A stretch of 64,000 nt of DNA from Sycon ciliatum (Eukaryota; Porifera; Calcarea; Leucosolenida; Sycettidae). The DNA lies in the NCBI RefSeq assembly GCF_964019385.1, contig NC_088655.1, positions 7,811,833 through 7,875,832 on the forward strand, given 5' to 3'. The translations under genes were made by a program, and so were the position numbers. Position 1 is the stretch's first letter. Every line of letters begins with the position of its first letter. Below, in pieces: positions 21,329 through 31,620 of the stretch. The notes under the pieces are model-generated. The model was not told where the DNA came from. It did not search any database and was given only the letters and a program-made list of their open reading frames with translations.

Positions 21329-21633
21329 TACCGTAAAGTACCGCCAGAGCGCCCCACCATCTCGTCCTTTCGTGGCCGCCTTGTGGAGGTGGATTCCTGT
21401 CTATAGGTCATACGACACGGACCTTGTACAAACATTGCACATTGTGCAGTCAATCCGTACCCAGTTTACCTTCGAGCTCCACATAAAAGCATACCAAGTG
21501 TGACCATAGTACACGAAGGTTCTCGCATCGTACAAACTTAATAGCATTCTGCCATACGATTTTCTTCCCTTGCCTGTAAAATCTAGGTGGGGCGCTCTCG
21601 CGAGACAGGGCGCTCTGGCGGTACTTTACGGTA
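21329..21633. mobile_element. 305-bp MITE with TACCGTAAAGTACCGCC termini
   Basis: TACCGTAAAGTACCGCC starts at 21329. Its inverse, with GGGCGCTCT adjoining, ends at 21633. The empty site is visible in Rep-D arm 2 near 47415. A second, degenerate copy is at 55229-55537. Confidence 0.82.
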
Positions 21634-22472
21634 TATCTATATGTAAATGATGGCCTTCACATCATATCAATACCATATTATACGCATTGATGTGCAAGCC
21701 TTTTCTTGCAGAAAATGGCACTAGTATAATGCATGTTCTTCTGCGGGGAAACATGTGAGCAGTGGTGGTGATACTTTTTTATACGGAGGTCATTCTGTGC
21801 ATGTTGCTGTTGCAGAATTTCATGACTCTGTCATAACATTGTCTTGCCTTTCAGATATTTCAGATTTCTCCACCCTTAATCAGATTTATTTGAGAAATGT
21901 AGCCATGCGGCAGGTGCGTGTCGCAGATGTTTTTGTTGATTCTGTGTTTATAATGGTTTATAGTCATGGGTTATCGTGATAAGGTCATCCAGCATCATAT
22001 TGAAACTGAAATCGTAATCTTGTTGATGTCGATACAACTTTTGGAAGTAGTTCAATGACTTAAAACTGTTAGTCCGCGATGGTCTAAAACAACACAGCAA
22101 AGGAGGAACAATAAACATGTATTAAAATGTAAACGAAAACATTGCTGAGTCCGACACCTCGTTCCAACAACTACACTGATCCTGAGGAGAAAAGGGACAA
22201 GGCTATGGTTGGAGGTACTGAGAGATAAACAAGGCACTCCACAATAATAAAATCTTACACATCTTTTGGTGAGTATGAATGATATCCAGTCGAACCTCTT
22301 TAGGACGAACACCAAGGGACCGATGGTATTTATTCTGTGAGCTTAACCTATTTTTATAACCAGAGAATACAATTATATCTCCAATAGACATACGAATAGA
22401 TTTCTTCTACAGCGAAAGATTCTAAGCCACACCGACTCATTGACTCGTCTCGTATGAAACAATTGAGTCACT

Positions 22473-22740
22473 AGAGAGATTCTGCAAAACGAAAATGCGT
22501 ACAAACTTTTGCTCTACATCATGAAGTGCGAAACTTCGCACCTTTGGACGCGAAACTTGCAGGGAACGCGAAATGAACTGTCGTAGGAAATTTCGTGAGA
22601 TCGGGTCATGGCGTAAGTGCACTTGGCCCGCGCAAACTACGAAAATGTGCAGAACGCAAAGTTCGTGCAAAAATTCGCACACACTTTCGCAAGGACTGTC
22701 GCGAAACTTCGTTCGAATTTTCGTTTTGCAGAACCTCTCT
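22473..22740. mobile_element. 268-bp MITE, ACT target duplication
   Basis: The inverted ends AGAGAG...TCTGCAAAACGAAAA and TTTTCGTTTTGCAGA...CTCTCT are flanked by ACT (22470-22472, 22741-22743). Arm 2 of Rep-D has the empty site. The interior is a chain of TTCGCAC/GCGAAAC motifs. A 3-bp duplication would suit PIF/Harbinger- or CACTA-like elements. Confidence 0.75.
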
Positions 22741-23658
22741 ACTGAACCTTTCTTTAGCAACATGACGGCAACTGAAACAGCAACAGAGAAAGTACGATAC
22801 ATGTACTCCACATTCTTACGGGTACTACAAACAGATTGCAGATCGTAAGTCTTGCTTTGGCGGCACGAAACTTTATAGGCAGTGCAATCTCGGCGGTACT
22901 CACAAATCAAACAGTCCAGACTTGAGTAAACAAATCCAATCATACAAGTACGAGATTTTCACGAGACGAGACTGCACCCATTGGCTTGTTTCGTTTGAAA
23001 CAAACAAGTTACTGAACCTCTCCACAATAGAGATTTCCCCTGATATGCGAATTTATTTTGCAAACTCGGTCAATTGGTACTTGAACCTTTCCCTCCAGAT
23101 TGGGAACTGCCAACGATAGTATGCCACTGACCAGTGCCTTACTTGTAACGTACCAATGTACAATGAATATGAGTATTTCGACAACACATCTAACATAAGC
23201 CTTACCGTCAAGAAGTTGAACTCGCGTTCTTCGCACACTGTAGACAAGGGCAAAGAGATAAAAATGGATCTAAATCCGAATAAAATCAGCACACGTTTCC
23301 GTAAATGAAAGGTGAACATAAGCAAATGAATCGAAGGAAACCGGTCAACTATAGAGATCACCTGTCATCGAGTATTCCGTAAAAGGAGGCCTCGCAGCTC
23401 GGCAGCAGAAAAGCAAAATTTAAAAAAGAGATCCTGTGAACTTGTCCATTATTTATTGCATTCCGCCCCAAAATCAGCACACTTTTCCTGAATGAAAGAG
23501 TCAACACAAGCAAATGAATCAAAGGCAACTGGTCAACTCACCTGTCATTGAGTAATATTCCGCGAAAGGAGGTCTCAGCAGCGCCGAAACGAAATAAGCC
23601 AGGCCATGAGACGAAATATCCGAAACAGCTCATGCAAGAAGCAGTTCCAAAGAAGGAA

Positions 23659-23932
23659 GTATTTGTATTTGTATTGTATTTATTTAAAAGGATTCTCCAA
23701 AAGCAAATGGATGCTTATCACGGAAGTCTCCCACATAAATATCGCAAGAAAAATGGGGAAATGGGGAGAGGAGAGTGGAAGATGAAGCATGGGAAGAAGG
23801 GAAACAAGTACCTAAATATCGAGGTATAAAAGCAGGAAAGAAATAGACGAGGGAAGAAATCACCTCTGCAGATAAAAGCGGGACATTTAGATGAAAAAAA
23901 CCCAGCAAGGATTAATTTCAAGGAAAAAAATT
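23659..23932 (-). mobile_element. insertion with ACAAATA-type tail (retroposon 3' end?)
   Basis: Absent from Rep-D arm 2. Read on the minus strand, it ends AAATAAATACAATACAAATA, which resembles LINE or SINE 3' tails. No open frame of interest. Confidence 0.5.
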
Positions 23933-24189
23933 AGTTCCTCGCGCATGCACATCCGAACACGGATCCGCGGACTGCATGCACTGAACACAATGTCTGCCGT
24001 GCACGTGCACAGCACACGGCTACCACGCGTTGGTAGATCTAATACCGAGCACCTTACGTAGAGACTTACGTAGCCTAAGTGAAATACCGAGCACCTTACG
24101 TAGAAACTTACGTAGCATAGCGATGTCGTTTTTTCTGCCATGTGAACACAATAATAGAAAAGCTGACAGGATCGCTTTTCTAAATAATC

Positions 24190-24360
24190 GCCTTGGGGGT
24201 TAGACAATGGGCAGTAGTCATGTAGGGGCGTGAGCCCGCCTTTCGGCACCGGAAGAGGACCCACACCTTGATCTGGTGAGCTGCGTCGCGTTTCGATCAT
24301 GCTGACTGAGGCTACTCCTTTTCACAATTCGGCCTCCACTAAGGCCGCGGTCACACATGA
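24190..24360 (-). repeat. Rep-B copy 2: solo gypsy RNase H relic
   Basis: The counterpart of 10337-10500, with GGGGTTAGACAATGGG, GCGTGAGCCCGCCTTTCGGC and CACCTTGATCTGGTGAGCTG in the same order. Confidence 0.65.
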
Positions 24361-24884
24361 AAAGTTTGCACCGCTTTTGCGGAGGCAAAAAGCGTACCGC
24401 AGCCGCTTTCGCGGAACACACGATGCAGCGGTCACACATGCATATAGGACGCGTTCGATTACACGCATTTCGGTCAATTCTGGAACTGGGTTTTGTAATT
24501 CTCGAATGACCAAAATGTAAGCATCCCGCCTATTCCCGGCCATGTAAACGAACGACTGGAATTCACAACGCATTTTATTCATGGCATATCACAAACAAAA
24601 TTGGTTGTAAAAAATTATCACGTACACCCTCGCGCGCGCGCGTCGACCCAGCTTCGCGTACCGGTCCATCTCGGCGAAGGCTCCATGTCGGCCACAATAT
24701 TGGGCTTCGATAAAGCTGAACGCGTGTGCGAAAGGACCACCCAAAATGATAATCAGCTCCCAGCGGAAACTCAACAGCTTTTCGGGAAGACAAAAGTAGC
24801 AACTACGTGCAGTTTTAGCCCTGCGTTCGTGCCACACCGGCTAGGGAAGCTCTTCCTTGACTTGACTCATGCACCAGTAACACA
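24361..24884. repeat. Rep-F copy 2 and unassigned sequence
   Basis: 24361-24480 matches the start of Rep-F (11966-12060). Beyond it I recognise nothing, apart from a CGCGCGCGCG run at 24630-24640. GGCCGCGGTCACACATG at 24345 has an inverse partner near 26950-26965 (see findings). Confidence 0.5.
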
Positions 24885-25082
24885 GTGAGTGCGTTCGATT
24901 ATGCACGCGAATCGATTCACGAATCGATTCATGAATCGATTCGCGCTATTCACATCACCCCATGTGAATAGAGTGAATGGATTCCGAATCGATTCCAGGG
25001 CTCATGACATGAAAATCGAACGACTTGAATGCACTTGAATCGATTCATGAATCGATTCAAGTGTGTAATCGAACGCACTCAC
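24885..25082. mobile_element. 198-bp MITE with nested GAATCGATTC palindromes
   Basis: The ends are GTGAGTGCGTTCGATTA and its exact inverse, TAATCGAACGCACTCAC. Inside are several copies of GAATCGATTC separated by CAT or CAC. Non-coding. Confidence 0.75.
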
Positions 25083-25268
25083 CGAGTGTGCAATTCTGGC
25101 GCCAGAAATAGAGGAATTCCGCCCTCTCTTCAGAATTGACGGATTTGACGGAATTGGATAAAATCAATTCTAACGACGGAATTTGTCACTTTTGTGTAAT
25201 CGAACTGTGCATCGACACTAACTAATTCTAGAATTGACCAAAATGCGTGTAATCGAAAGCGCCCATAG
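25083..25268 (-). repeat. Rep-F copy 3 (inverted half)
   Basis: The reverse complement of about 12040-12220, including GGCGCCAGAA, CCGCCCTCTCTTCAGAATTG and TGTGTAATCGAACTGTGCAT. Confidence 0.7.
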
Positions 25269-26030
25269 ACTACTGTGCTCCCCAACGCAACGCTCCGCTT
25301 TGGCGGAAGGAATGCAAATGCAGCACGTCCTATGAAATTTTAATGTTCTTGTCCGAGTTGAAGCGACCTTCTCTTGTACAAGTAGAGCTATCATGGATTG
25401 CTGACAGGCTGCTGAATGCCTCCTGTCAAGTAACTGAACATTGTCCCTGAACATCTCACCAAGTATAATTGGTTTACTTTCGCACGGGACACTCGCAATG
25501 GCATAGTACTTCCCAGAGCTTTGTCAACTATGTTTACCAAATCTCCTATCTTCTCTGCATACTCGTATTGGCTCAAGCTGCCCATGGAAATGAAGACAAT
25601 ATCCAATATTAGACAGTTCATAGACCATGTTAAATGGCATGCCACGTTGTAGGCTCGCTCGCCTCTTTTGCTAGCTTATCTCGCCGCTCTCCACCATGGT
25701 CAACATAGTGATACATTTCATCCCGCTGATGCATTATTTTCTTCCGATTATCATCTTCTTTCCTTCATTCTTTCTTTTTCCTTCTTCTCTTGCCATGGCT
25801 GGCTAACTCCCCCTCCTTTGCATTGGCTTCTGCCCTTGGACGGTGAAATAATAATAAAGTACACTAGTGGGTTTGGGGCTCATTCACTGCGGCCCAGTAC
25901 ACGTGTAATTGTATTAATATTTTGAAAATTAGTTTAGTTTACATCAATATCAAATTCAAATAGTTGTAGGGTGTCGTTGCCTCCTCAATGATCCATCATC
26001 GACCCGAACGACTGCGTGTATGCGTGCAGT
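25269..26030. other. unassigned region; one weak exon-like frame
   Basis: A minus-strand frame at 25391-25645 contains LDIVFISMGSLSQYEYAEK, which resembles the start of the sugar-binding half of UDP-glycosyltransferases, but nothing before or after supports it. A stretch ending in AATAATAATAAAG at about 25850 looks like a retroposon 3' end. Confidence 0.3.
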
Positions 26031-26086
26031 TGCAGTGAGGGTGTGAGGGTGTGAGGGTGTGAGGGTGTGAGTGTGTGAGGGTGTGG
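26031..26086. repeat. GTGTGAGG short tandem repeat
   Basis: About seven copies of an 8-bp unit (GTGTGAGG), the last ones varied. Confidence 0.8.
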
Positions 26087-27013
26087 CAGAGAGCAGACTC
26101 TACTACTCACTGGTGACAGTACAAGTGTTGTGGACGCATTGCTTGCAGCGAGAGGGAGAGAGTTGGAGATCGTCCGCGATCGGGGCCAATGAGTTGGGAG
26201 TAGGTCCAGACGGATTCTGCCTGGCTCGCCTCGATATTTTGCCCAGAAATGTTGCTGCAAAATCTTCGGTATTTTGCCGAGCCTGGCACAATAAACTCGA
26301 TATTTTGCTCACGAAAAACGTGTATTTTATCCACTTCCCGTACAATCCTGTACAACGTTTCATAAAAATCGCAGGGTCGGTTTCTCAACACGGGTTTCCA
26401 CGCACGTGTCCCTAAGTTCTTCCAAAATCATGTCGATCCACAGTTAATCCCAGTGACATTTCGGTGACATGTTCTCGTCCTGGGCAGTGTATCCTGCTGA
26501 ACGGGTAAGAAACAAGGAAATCCAAGTATCAGGCATCGATTTTACCCAACATCTCGATATTTTGCTCCGATTTTGGCGGCCATTTCCGCTCTTTCAATTC
26601 TTCGATTATTTTGCCGAAAGAATTGCCGGCGGGATCTGTCTGGGCCTAGTTGGGAGACGGACTCCCTGCACCAACTATCCACTCATAACGATGCAGTATC
26701 GTTTGCGAGATCTCCAGAACGTACAGTTCATTGGCAAAGAAGAACAATATGAAAATTGAATACCAAACGGCAACCAAACAACACCAGAACTCAGTGCAGA
26801 AGTAGCACACCAAACTCCAAAGCAATCACCATACAGGTTCCGCCAAAGCGGAGGTTCCGCTCGCATTGTTTTGGCATAGCGAAATCCAAACTTTGTAACG
26901 GCGGAAAGGTAAGTTACGCTTTCGAGGAACCGCCAAAAAAGTGCATATGTGACCGCGGCCTGACTGCCCTTCGACGTCTTCGGCATTTTGCTAAGTGTGC
27001 GCTTAAAATACAA
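26087..27013. other. non-coding region with recurring TCGATATTTTGC motif
   Basis: TCGATATTTTGC or one-base variants recur at about 26231, 26266, 26297, 26553, 26602 and 26979. The region around 26825-26970 has GCGG/CCGC-rich inverted pieces ending TATGTGACCGCGGCCT. No gene recognised. Confidence 0.45.
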
Positions 27014-27532
27014 TATAGCAATAAAAACTGCTTTATGGCAGCTTTCTAAAAAAAGTTATTGTGTTCTAGTCCTGGGTCCGACATAGGCTATAGAAAATTT
27101 ATAAAATTGCTTATCAACTGGCTTGGACTCCGTCTAAAAAGTAAGAAATTAACGAAATGTGATTGCCGAAAATTAAAATTTCACACAAAACCTCACAATA
27201 ATCACAACACTTGACAATCAAAATTATAATACTGCTTTCAACACTTGTTTAGTCTGACACTGTACTTGTACTGCACCAACATGCATGCATGGGAAAGAGG
27301 ATCACGAAGGGAAAACGTCTTCTAGCTTTTCATCCTGTCTGTGATTATTGTGAGGTTTTGCGTGAAATTTTATTTTTCGGCAATCACATTTCGTTAATTT
27401 CTTACTTTTTAGACGGAGTCCAAGCCAGTTGATAAGCAATTTTATAAATTTTCTATAGCCTATGCCGGACCCAGGACTAGAACACAATAACTTTTTTTAG
27501 AAAGCTGCCATAAAGCAGTTTTTATTGCTATA
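27014..27532. mobile_element. element P copy 2
   Basis: The same termini as 20813-21253, with a longer pair of arms: an extra block with GGGTCCGACATAGGCTATAG sits in both arms. The ~36 bp after it (to 27568) also match those after P copy 1, so part of Rep-D follows before LINE-1 begins. Confidence 0.85.
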
Positions 27533-27568
27533 ATTTCTTTTGTTTTTTTCTGTCATCAATCAATGGAA

Positions 27569-27989
27569 AGGCGATCCCCATCAGAACAACTGGCAAGAAC
27601 AGCGGCGAAGGAGCAATAAATCAGCGGCCCACAGCGATCCCATTGCCCGGGCAACAAAATCCAAAGTTGTGTCTGTCTACAGAAAAATGGCCACAGAAAA
27701 CCCCAACCCCAACACACTCACTGGCACACATCTTCCCAAGCGATGTGCCTTCTTTGTCGGGAATGTTAGCCCTGGAAGTAAGGCACAGTCCATTGTCACC
27801 TGGTGCGCTGATAGGGGCGTTGATGTATACGCATGCACAATTGCCGAAACCCAATACTTTGGTACCTGCTATGCACGCGTTTCTGTCGCGGAAGAGTTTG
27901 AGCAAACGCTGCTTGACAAGGAATTCTGGCCCGACACCATTGCGCACACCGTCCGCAAATGGCGCTATGCCGACTCCGCTAGCAAGTGA
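27569..27989 (+). pseudogene. LINE-1 ORF1 (C-terminal part)
   Basis: The end of a non-LTR retrotransposon ORF1. Motifs CAFFVGNVSPGSKAQSI...CADRGVDVYACTI and ARVSV...EFWPDTIAHTVRKWR match the RRM-like C-terminal domain of ORF1 proteins of CR1/L2/jockey-type elements, which bind the element RNA. The first ATG in frame is at 27687, but coding similarity may extend further upstream, so the copy is probably 5'-truncated near 27569. The stop overlaps the ORF2 start as TGATG (27987-27991), the layout used for termination-reinitiation in some LINEs. Confidence 0.72.
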
Positions 27990-29242
27990 TGGGTCCTCGG
28001 TCACCTAGCCAACAGCTAAATCCTCCTGCCCAACCCTTTGTGCCCCAAGCAAGTTCATCACACCCTTCCCCTCATTGCGTTACATATTCTTCTATGTCTA
28101 GTGGTCATATTCCACTTGCACCACCATTCCTTCCTGATTCTGGACAACAAACTACTAAAACTCCTAATCAACAGCAGCTCCACGACGCCCCCTACGACAA
28201 ACTAATGTCGGTCTTCACCCCGTTGAGCGCTCATGCTTTCCCGTTTTTCCCGGACCACGCACATTCTATTAACATTGTAACTATCAACTGTCGCTCTGTA
28301 ACAAACAAACTTCCGGAATTGTACGCAATATGTCAGGCCAACAAGCCCACCATAATATGTTTAACAGAAACCTGGCTAAGCCCATCACTTTCATTCAGTG
28401 TTCCAGGCTACACATGCTTCCGTAAAGACAGATCTACACATAAGAACCTGAGATCAAACCTACGTGGATATGGTGGCGTGGCCATTCTCATACGTGATGG
28501 GACATTTCCACATTGCACCCGTCGCCATGACCTTGATTCTCCCCAAAGCGAGGCCTTATGGCTTGAGCTTGGTGCACCGGCAGGTCTCCGGGCCAATCCG
28601 CTACTCATTCCCTGTCATTACCGCCCCCCCTTCACAATCCCTTCTTGATATCACCTCCTTTTGCGACATACTTACCGACACGCTGTGTTCCTTGGACCTC
28701 TCTTTATTTGATGTTTTTCTTACCGGTGACTACAATAGTACGAAGTAGTGGTTGCGACTTCGGCGATGATTTGTAAGAAAGGTGACTACAATGCCCACAA
28801 TTCTGACTGGTGGAGTGGTGACACCACATCGCGTGCTGGTACGGAGCTATCACACGTGTTCTCTAGCTTTGGCCTCCAGCAGCTTGTCAATTTCCCCACC
28901 CGTGTCGCTCCGAATGGAAGACTGTCCTGTCTGGACTTGCTTGCTACGAACCGCCCCCTCACTGTACGCTCTGTTGACGATGCTGCCCCGCTTCCTGCAT
29001 CGGATTATTTGCAAGTCATTACAACGCTAGCCTACAACATTGCCACTGCTGACACCTCTTACAACTGCTCTCAGACTCCTACCCCTCCGCGACATGCCTT
29101 CCGCAAGGTTACACCCTCCACTTGGTCAATCATCAACTCTGCACTTTTTGCCTGTGACTGGCATCTTTTATTCACCTCCACTACTGTTGATGAAGCTGTG
29201 GAGAAGTTCACCACAGTTCTTGATGACGTGCTCTCCTTCTAA
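27989..29242 (+). pseudogene. LINE-1 ORF2, APE-type endonuclease domain, broken
   Basis: ORF2 opens with ATG at 27989. NIVTINCRSVTNKLPEL...KPTIICLTETWLS is the start of an AP-endonuclease-like domain, the nickase that starts target-primed reverse transcription. GYGGVAILIR follows. A one-base change in the C run at about 28622-28628 shifts the frame, after which SLLDITSFCDILTD...FLTGDYN continues. At 28737 a 44-bp insertion with a 12-bp duplication splits the GDYNAHNSDWW motif. Coding resumes after it with SDWWSGDTTSRAGTELSHVF and the catalytic-region LDLLATNRP, and a TAA at 29240 then stops the frame. With three lesions, this copy is dead. Confidence 0.85.
28737..28780. mobile_element. 44-bp fragment of the hammerhead unit, 12-bp target duplication
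   Basis: GGTGACTACAAT precedes (28725-28736) and follows (28781-28792) the insert. The insert matches the end of the 479-bp unit (for example 43981-44023 and 48250-48292), ending at the same unit boundary (GTAAGAAA). It breaks the LINE-1 endonuclease. Confidence 0.88.
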
Positions 29243-30991
29243 GTGCCACAATACGGAGCAAGACCCGCTACACCCAAACATGGCAGCCACCACCCTCGTC
29301 AGTCCAGCCGTAACCCCAAGATCCCTTGGCTCGACAAAGATCTCCAAGGTGCAATTAAACTCAAATACGACTACTATAGCTTAAGTAAGAAGTACTCCAC
29401 CTATGCTAATATTTCTTTATACAAAAAACAGCGCAATCTGGTGAAGTCATTGTCACGTTCTAAGTATCGAGCATATTTACGTTCGCTCACTACCACCCTA
29501 TCTCACCCCTCTTCCAGGCCTAACCTGTATACCTTTGTTCGCACTCAAAGGACAACTAGTACACGTCAAGACGTACCACCGTTATTAGCTTCCAATGGTT
29601 CGATGGTGACTGACCCCAAGTCTATAGCTAATACTCTCAATACGCAATTCACATCAGCTGGTATTCCAGACGACCATTCCTCTCCAATACCACCTCTGCA
29701 ACGTTCTGCGACTGTGTCTTCTGATCTGCGCTCTATACATACCACCACATCATCTGTTCGCAGCTACCTAAAAAGACTAAAAAGCAACAAAAGCCCTGGT
29801 CCTGATGCCCTACCAAATGAAGTTCTCAAAGTTCTGGCTCCATCTCTGGCGTACCCACTGCGCCTTATATTCAACCTTTCCTACTCCTCCGGCGTATTTC
29901 CTGATCGTTGGAAGATCGCTAAGGTCACGCCCATCTACAAGTGTAAAGGCTCCCGATCACAAGCCTCAAACTATCGTCCAATATCTCTTCTCTGCTCCCT
30001 TTCAAAAGTATGTGAAAAGGTATTTTACGACCAGTTGTATTGCCACATGTCACCATGCCTTAGCCCTTCCCAATCTGGCTTTCGGCGCAACGACTCAACC
30101 TTTGACCAACTAGCTCGTCTAGTACAAGACATTGCCACCCTTCGTGATGCTCGACACCATATTGCTCTCTGTTTCTTTGACTTGGCAAAGGCCTTTGATA
30201 CTGTCTGGCATCGTGGCCTCCTTGCCAAGCTACATATTGTCTTTGGTGTGTCTGGCCCTGCTCTGTCCTGGCTGGAGTCCTATCTGAGTAGCCGATCACA
30301 GTTTGTTTCTGCCCTCTCCATCAACTCTGATCCTCTACCATTGTCTTCTGGAGGTCCCCAAGGCTCCATACTTGGACCTCTTTTGTTCGTAGCATACGTA
30401 AATGATTTACCCTCTATAGACCGAGGTGTCTCGTTATTTGCTGATGATACAACCCTACTGTCAGCATCCTCGTCCTCAGCGGCTCTTGTACCTCGAGTGT
30501 CGGCTCAGATATGCAGTGTCCTACGCTGGATGCAAACATGGCGACTTAGACCCAACCTGACTAAAACCGAAATAATGTTCCTTCCCCCAATCTCATCCAT
30601 GTCACTTTTACACCATCCTGATTTCCCAGAACCCATAAAGGTTGTTTCCAACCATAAACACCTGGGAATAATGCTTGATGATCGTCTCTCTTGGTCTTTC
30701 CATATTGATGCTCTTTGCAGCCGTTCAAGCTCTGCCCTAGGTGTTATACGTCCCCATTGTTTCCATCTTCCTTTCAAATGTAAAATTTTGTTTTACAAAC
30801 TGTACATCCTGCCTCTTTTCATGTACGCTGCTGTTAGCTGGTGTGGCTTGTCCTCGGTTCTCGCTGAGCATCTCGAAATCCACCATAGAAAACTTCTTCG
30901 TATCCTGTTTAGTCTACCCCTCTCTACCCTTCTGCTTCCCTGTATGTCCTTGCAAATGCTTGCCCACTGTCGACCCACCGTCAAAAATTAA
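29243..30991 (+). pseudogene. LINE-1 ORF2, reverse transcriptase domain
   Basis: This is in the same frame as the endonuclease part but after a nonsense codon. It carries a full RT domain: SPGPDALPNEVLK (~184-196), NYRPISLLCSLSKVCEKV (~243-260), FFDLAKAFDTVWH (311-323) with the first catalytic Asp, GGPQGSILGPLLF (370-382), and LFADDTTLL with catalytic DD (~401-402). A thumb region with KHLGIMLDD follows. It copies element RNA at the nicked target. The C-terminus is shifted: typical ...AWLALPATTRNASTLDAFKS sequence continues in another frame to about 31230. The RT region itself has no stop. Clade is jockey/CR1-like by eye only. Confidence 0.88.
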
Positions 30992-31283
30992 TTTGCACTT
31001 TTGCTCACAAATTTATACTAGCTCTACATCCTCCTCATCTTAACGTGGATAACTGGTTCCGAATCACAGATGGCTCCCAGACAAGATGCTTTGTTGCCCT
31101 CCCATTGGCTAAAACGTCCTCCCTTGTACGCTCTCCACTCTTTGTTGCTTACTCTGCTTGGCTTGCGCTGCCCGCTACTACGCGCAATGCCAGTACCCTG
31201 GACGCATTTAAATCTGCTCACTAGATTCACCATCACCTGTCCCTCCCATGCTTCTCCGTCTTGACCATTACTTTTCTTCTTTT
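30992..31283 (+). pseudogene. LINE-1 ORF2 C-terminus (out of frame) and 3' end
   Basis: Frames at 31020-31230 encode the usual LINE ORF2 tail (DGSQTRCFVALPLAK...ALPATTRNASTLDAFKS), frameshifted from the RT part. A short 3' untranslated part precedes the minisatellite at 31284. Confidence 0.6.
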
Positions 31284-31620
31284 CATACAGTTTGTGTATG
31301 ATATGGATTATGGATGGTAGTCACATGACTTTCATACAGTTTGTGTATGATATGGATTATGGATGGTATACACACGACTTTCATACAGTTTGTGTATGAT
31401 ATGGATTATGGATGGTAGTCACATGACTTTCATACAGTTTGTGTATGATATGGATTATGGATGGTATACACACGACTTTCATACAGTTTGTGTATGATAA
31501 TATGGATTATGTATGGATGGTATACACATGACTTTCATACAGTTTGTGTATGATATGGATTATGGATGGTAGTCACATGACTTTCATACAGTTTGTGTAT
31601 GATATGGATTATGGATGGTT
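31284..31620 (+). repeat. ~52-bp minisatellite, about seven copies
   Basis: The unit contains CATACAGTTTGTGTATGATA and TGGATTATGGATGGTA, with two alternating versions (AGTCACATGACTTT and TACACACGACTTT). Single units recur at 34001-34055 and 34866-34920, so LINE-2 sits inside this array. It may have begun as the 3' tail of LINE-1. Confidence 0.85.

Larger units (their letters stand above)
21254..24185 (+). repeat. Rep-D, arm 1 of a long inverted repeat
   Basis: This is matched in reverse at 45250-47512. Landmarks shared by both arms include TTATACGCATTGATG, the CTTTTGGAAGTAGTTC region and a doubled CACCTTACGTAG motif near the inner end. Arm 1 has three extra insertions (21329-21633, 22473-22740, ~23659-23932) that arm 2 lacks. 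No protein domain is recognised in any frame, although some frames are shared between arms. The inner end carries a hairpin (TAGAAAAGC ... GCTTTTCTA, 24155-24182). Confidence 0.82.
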
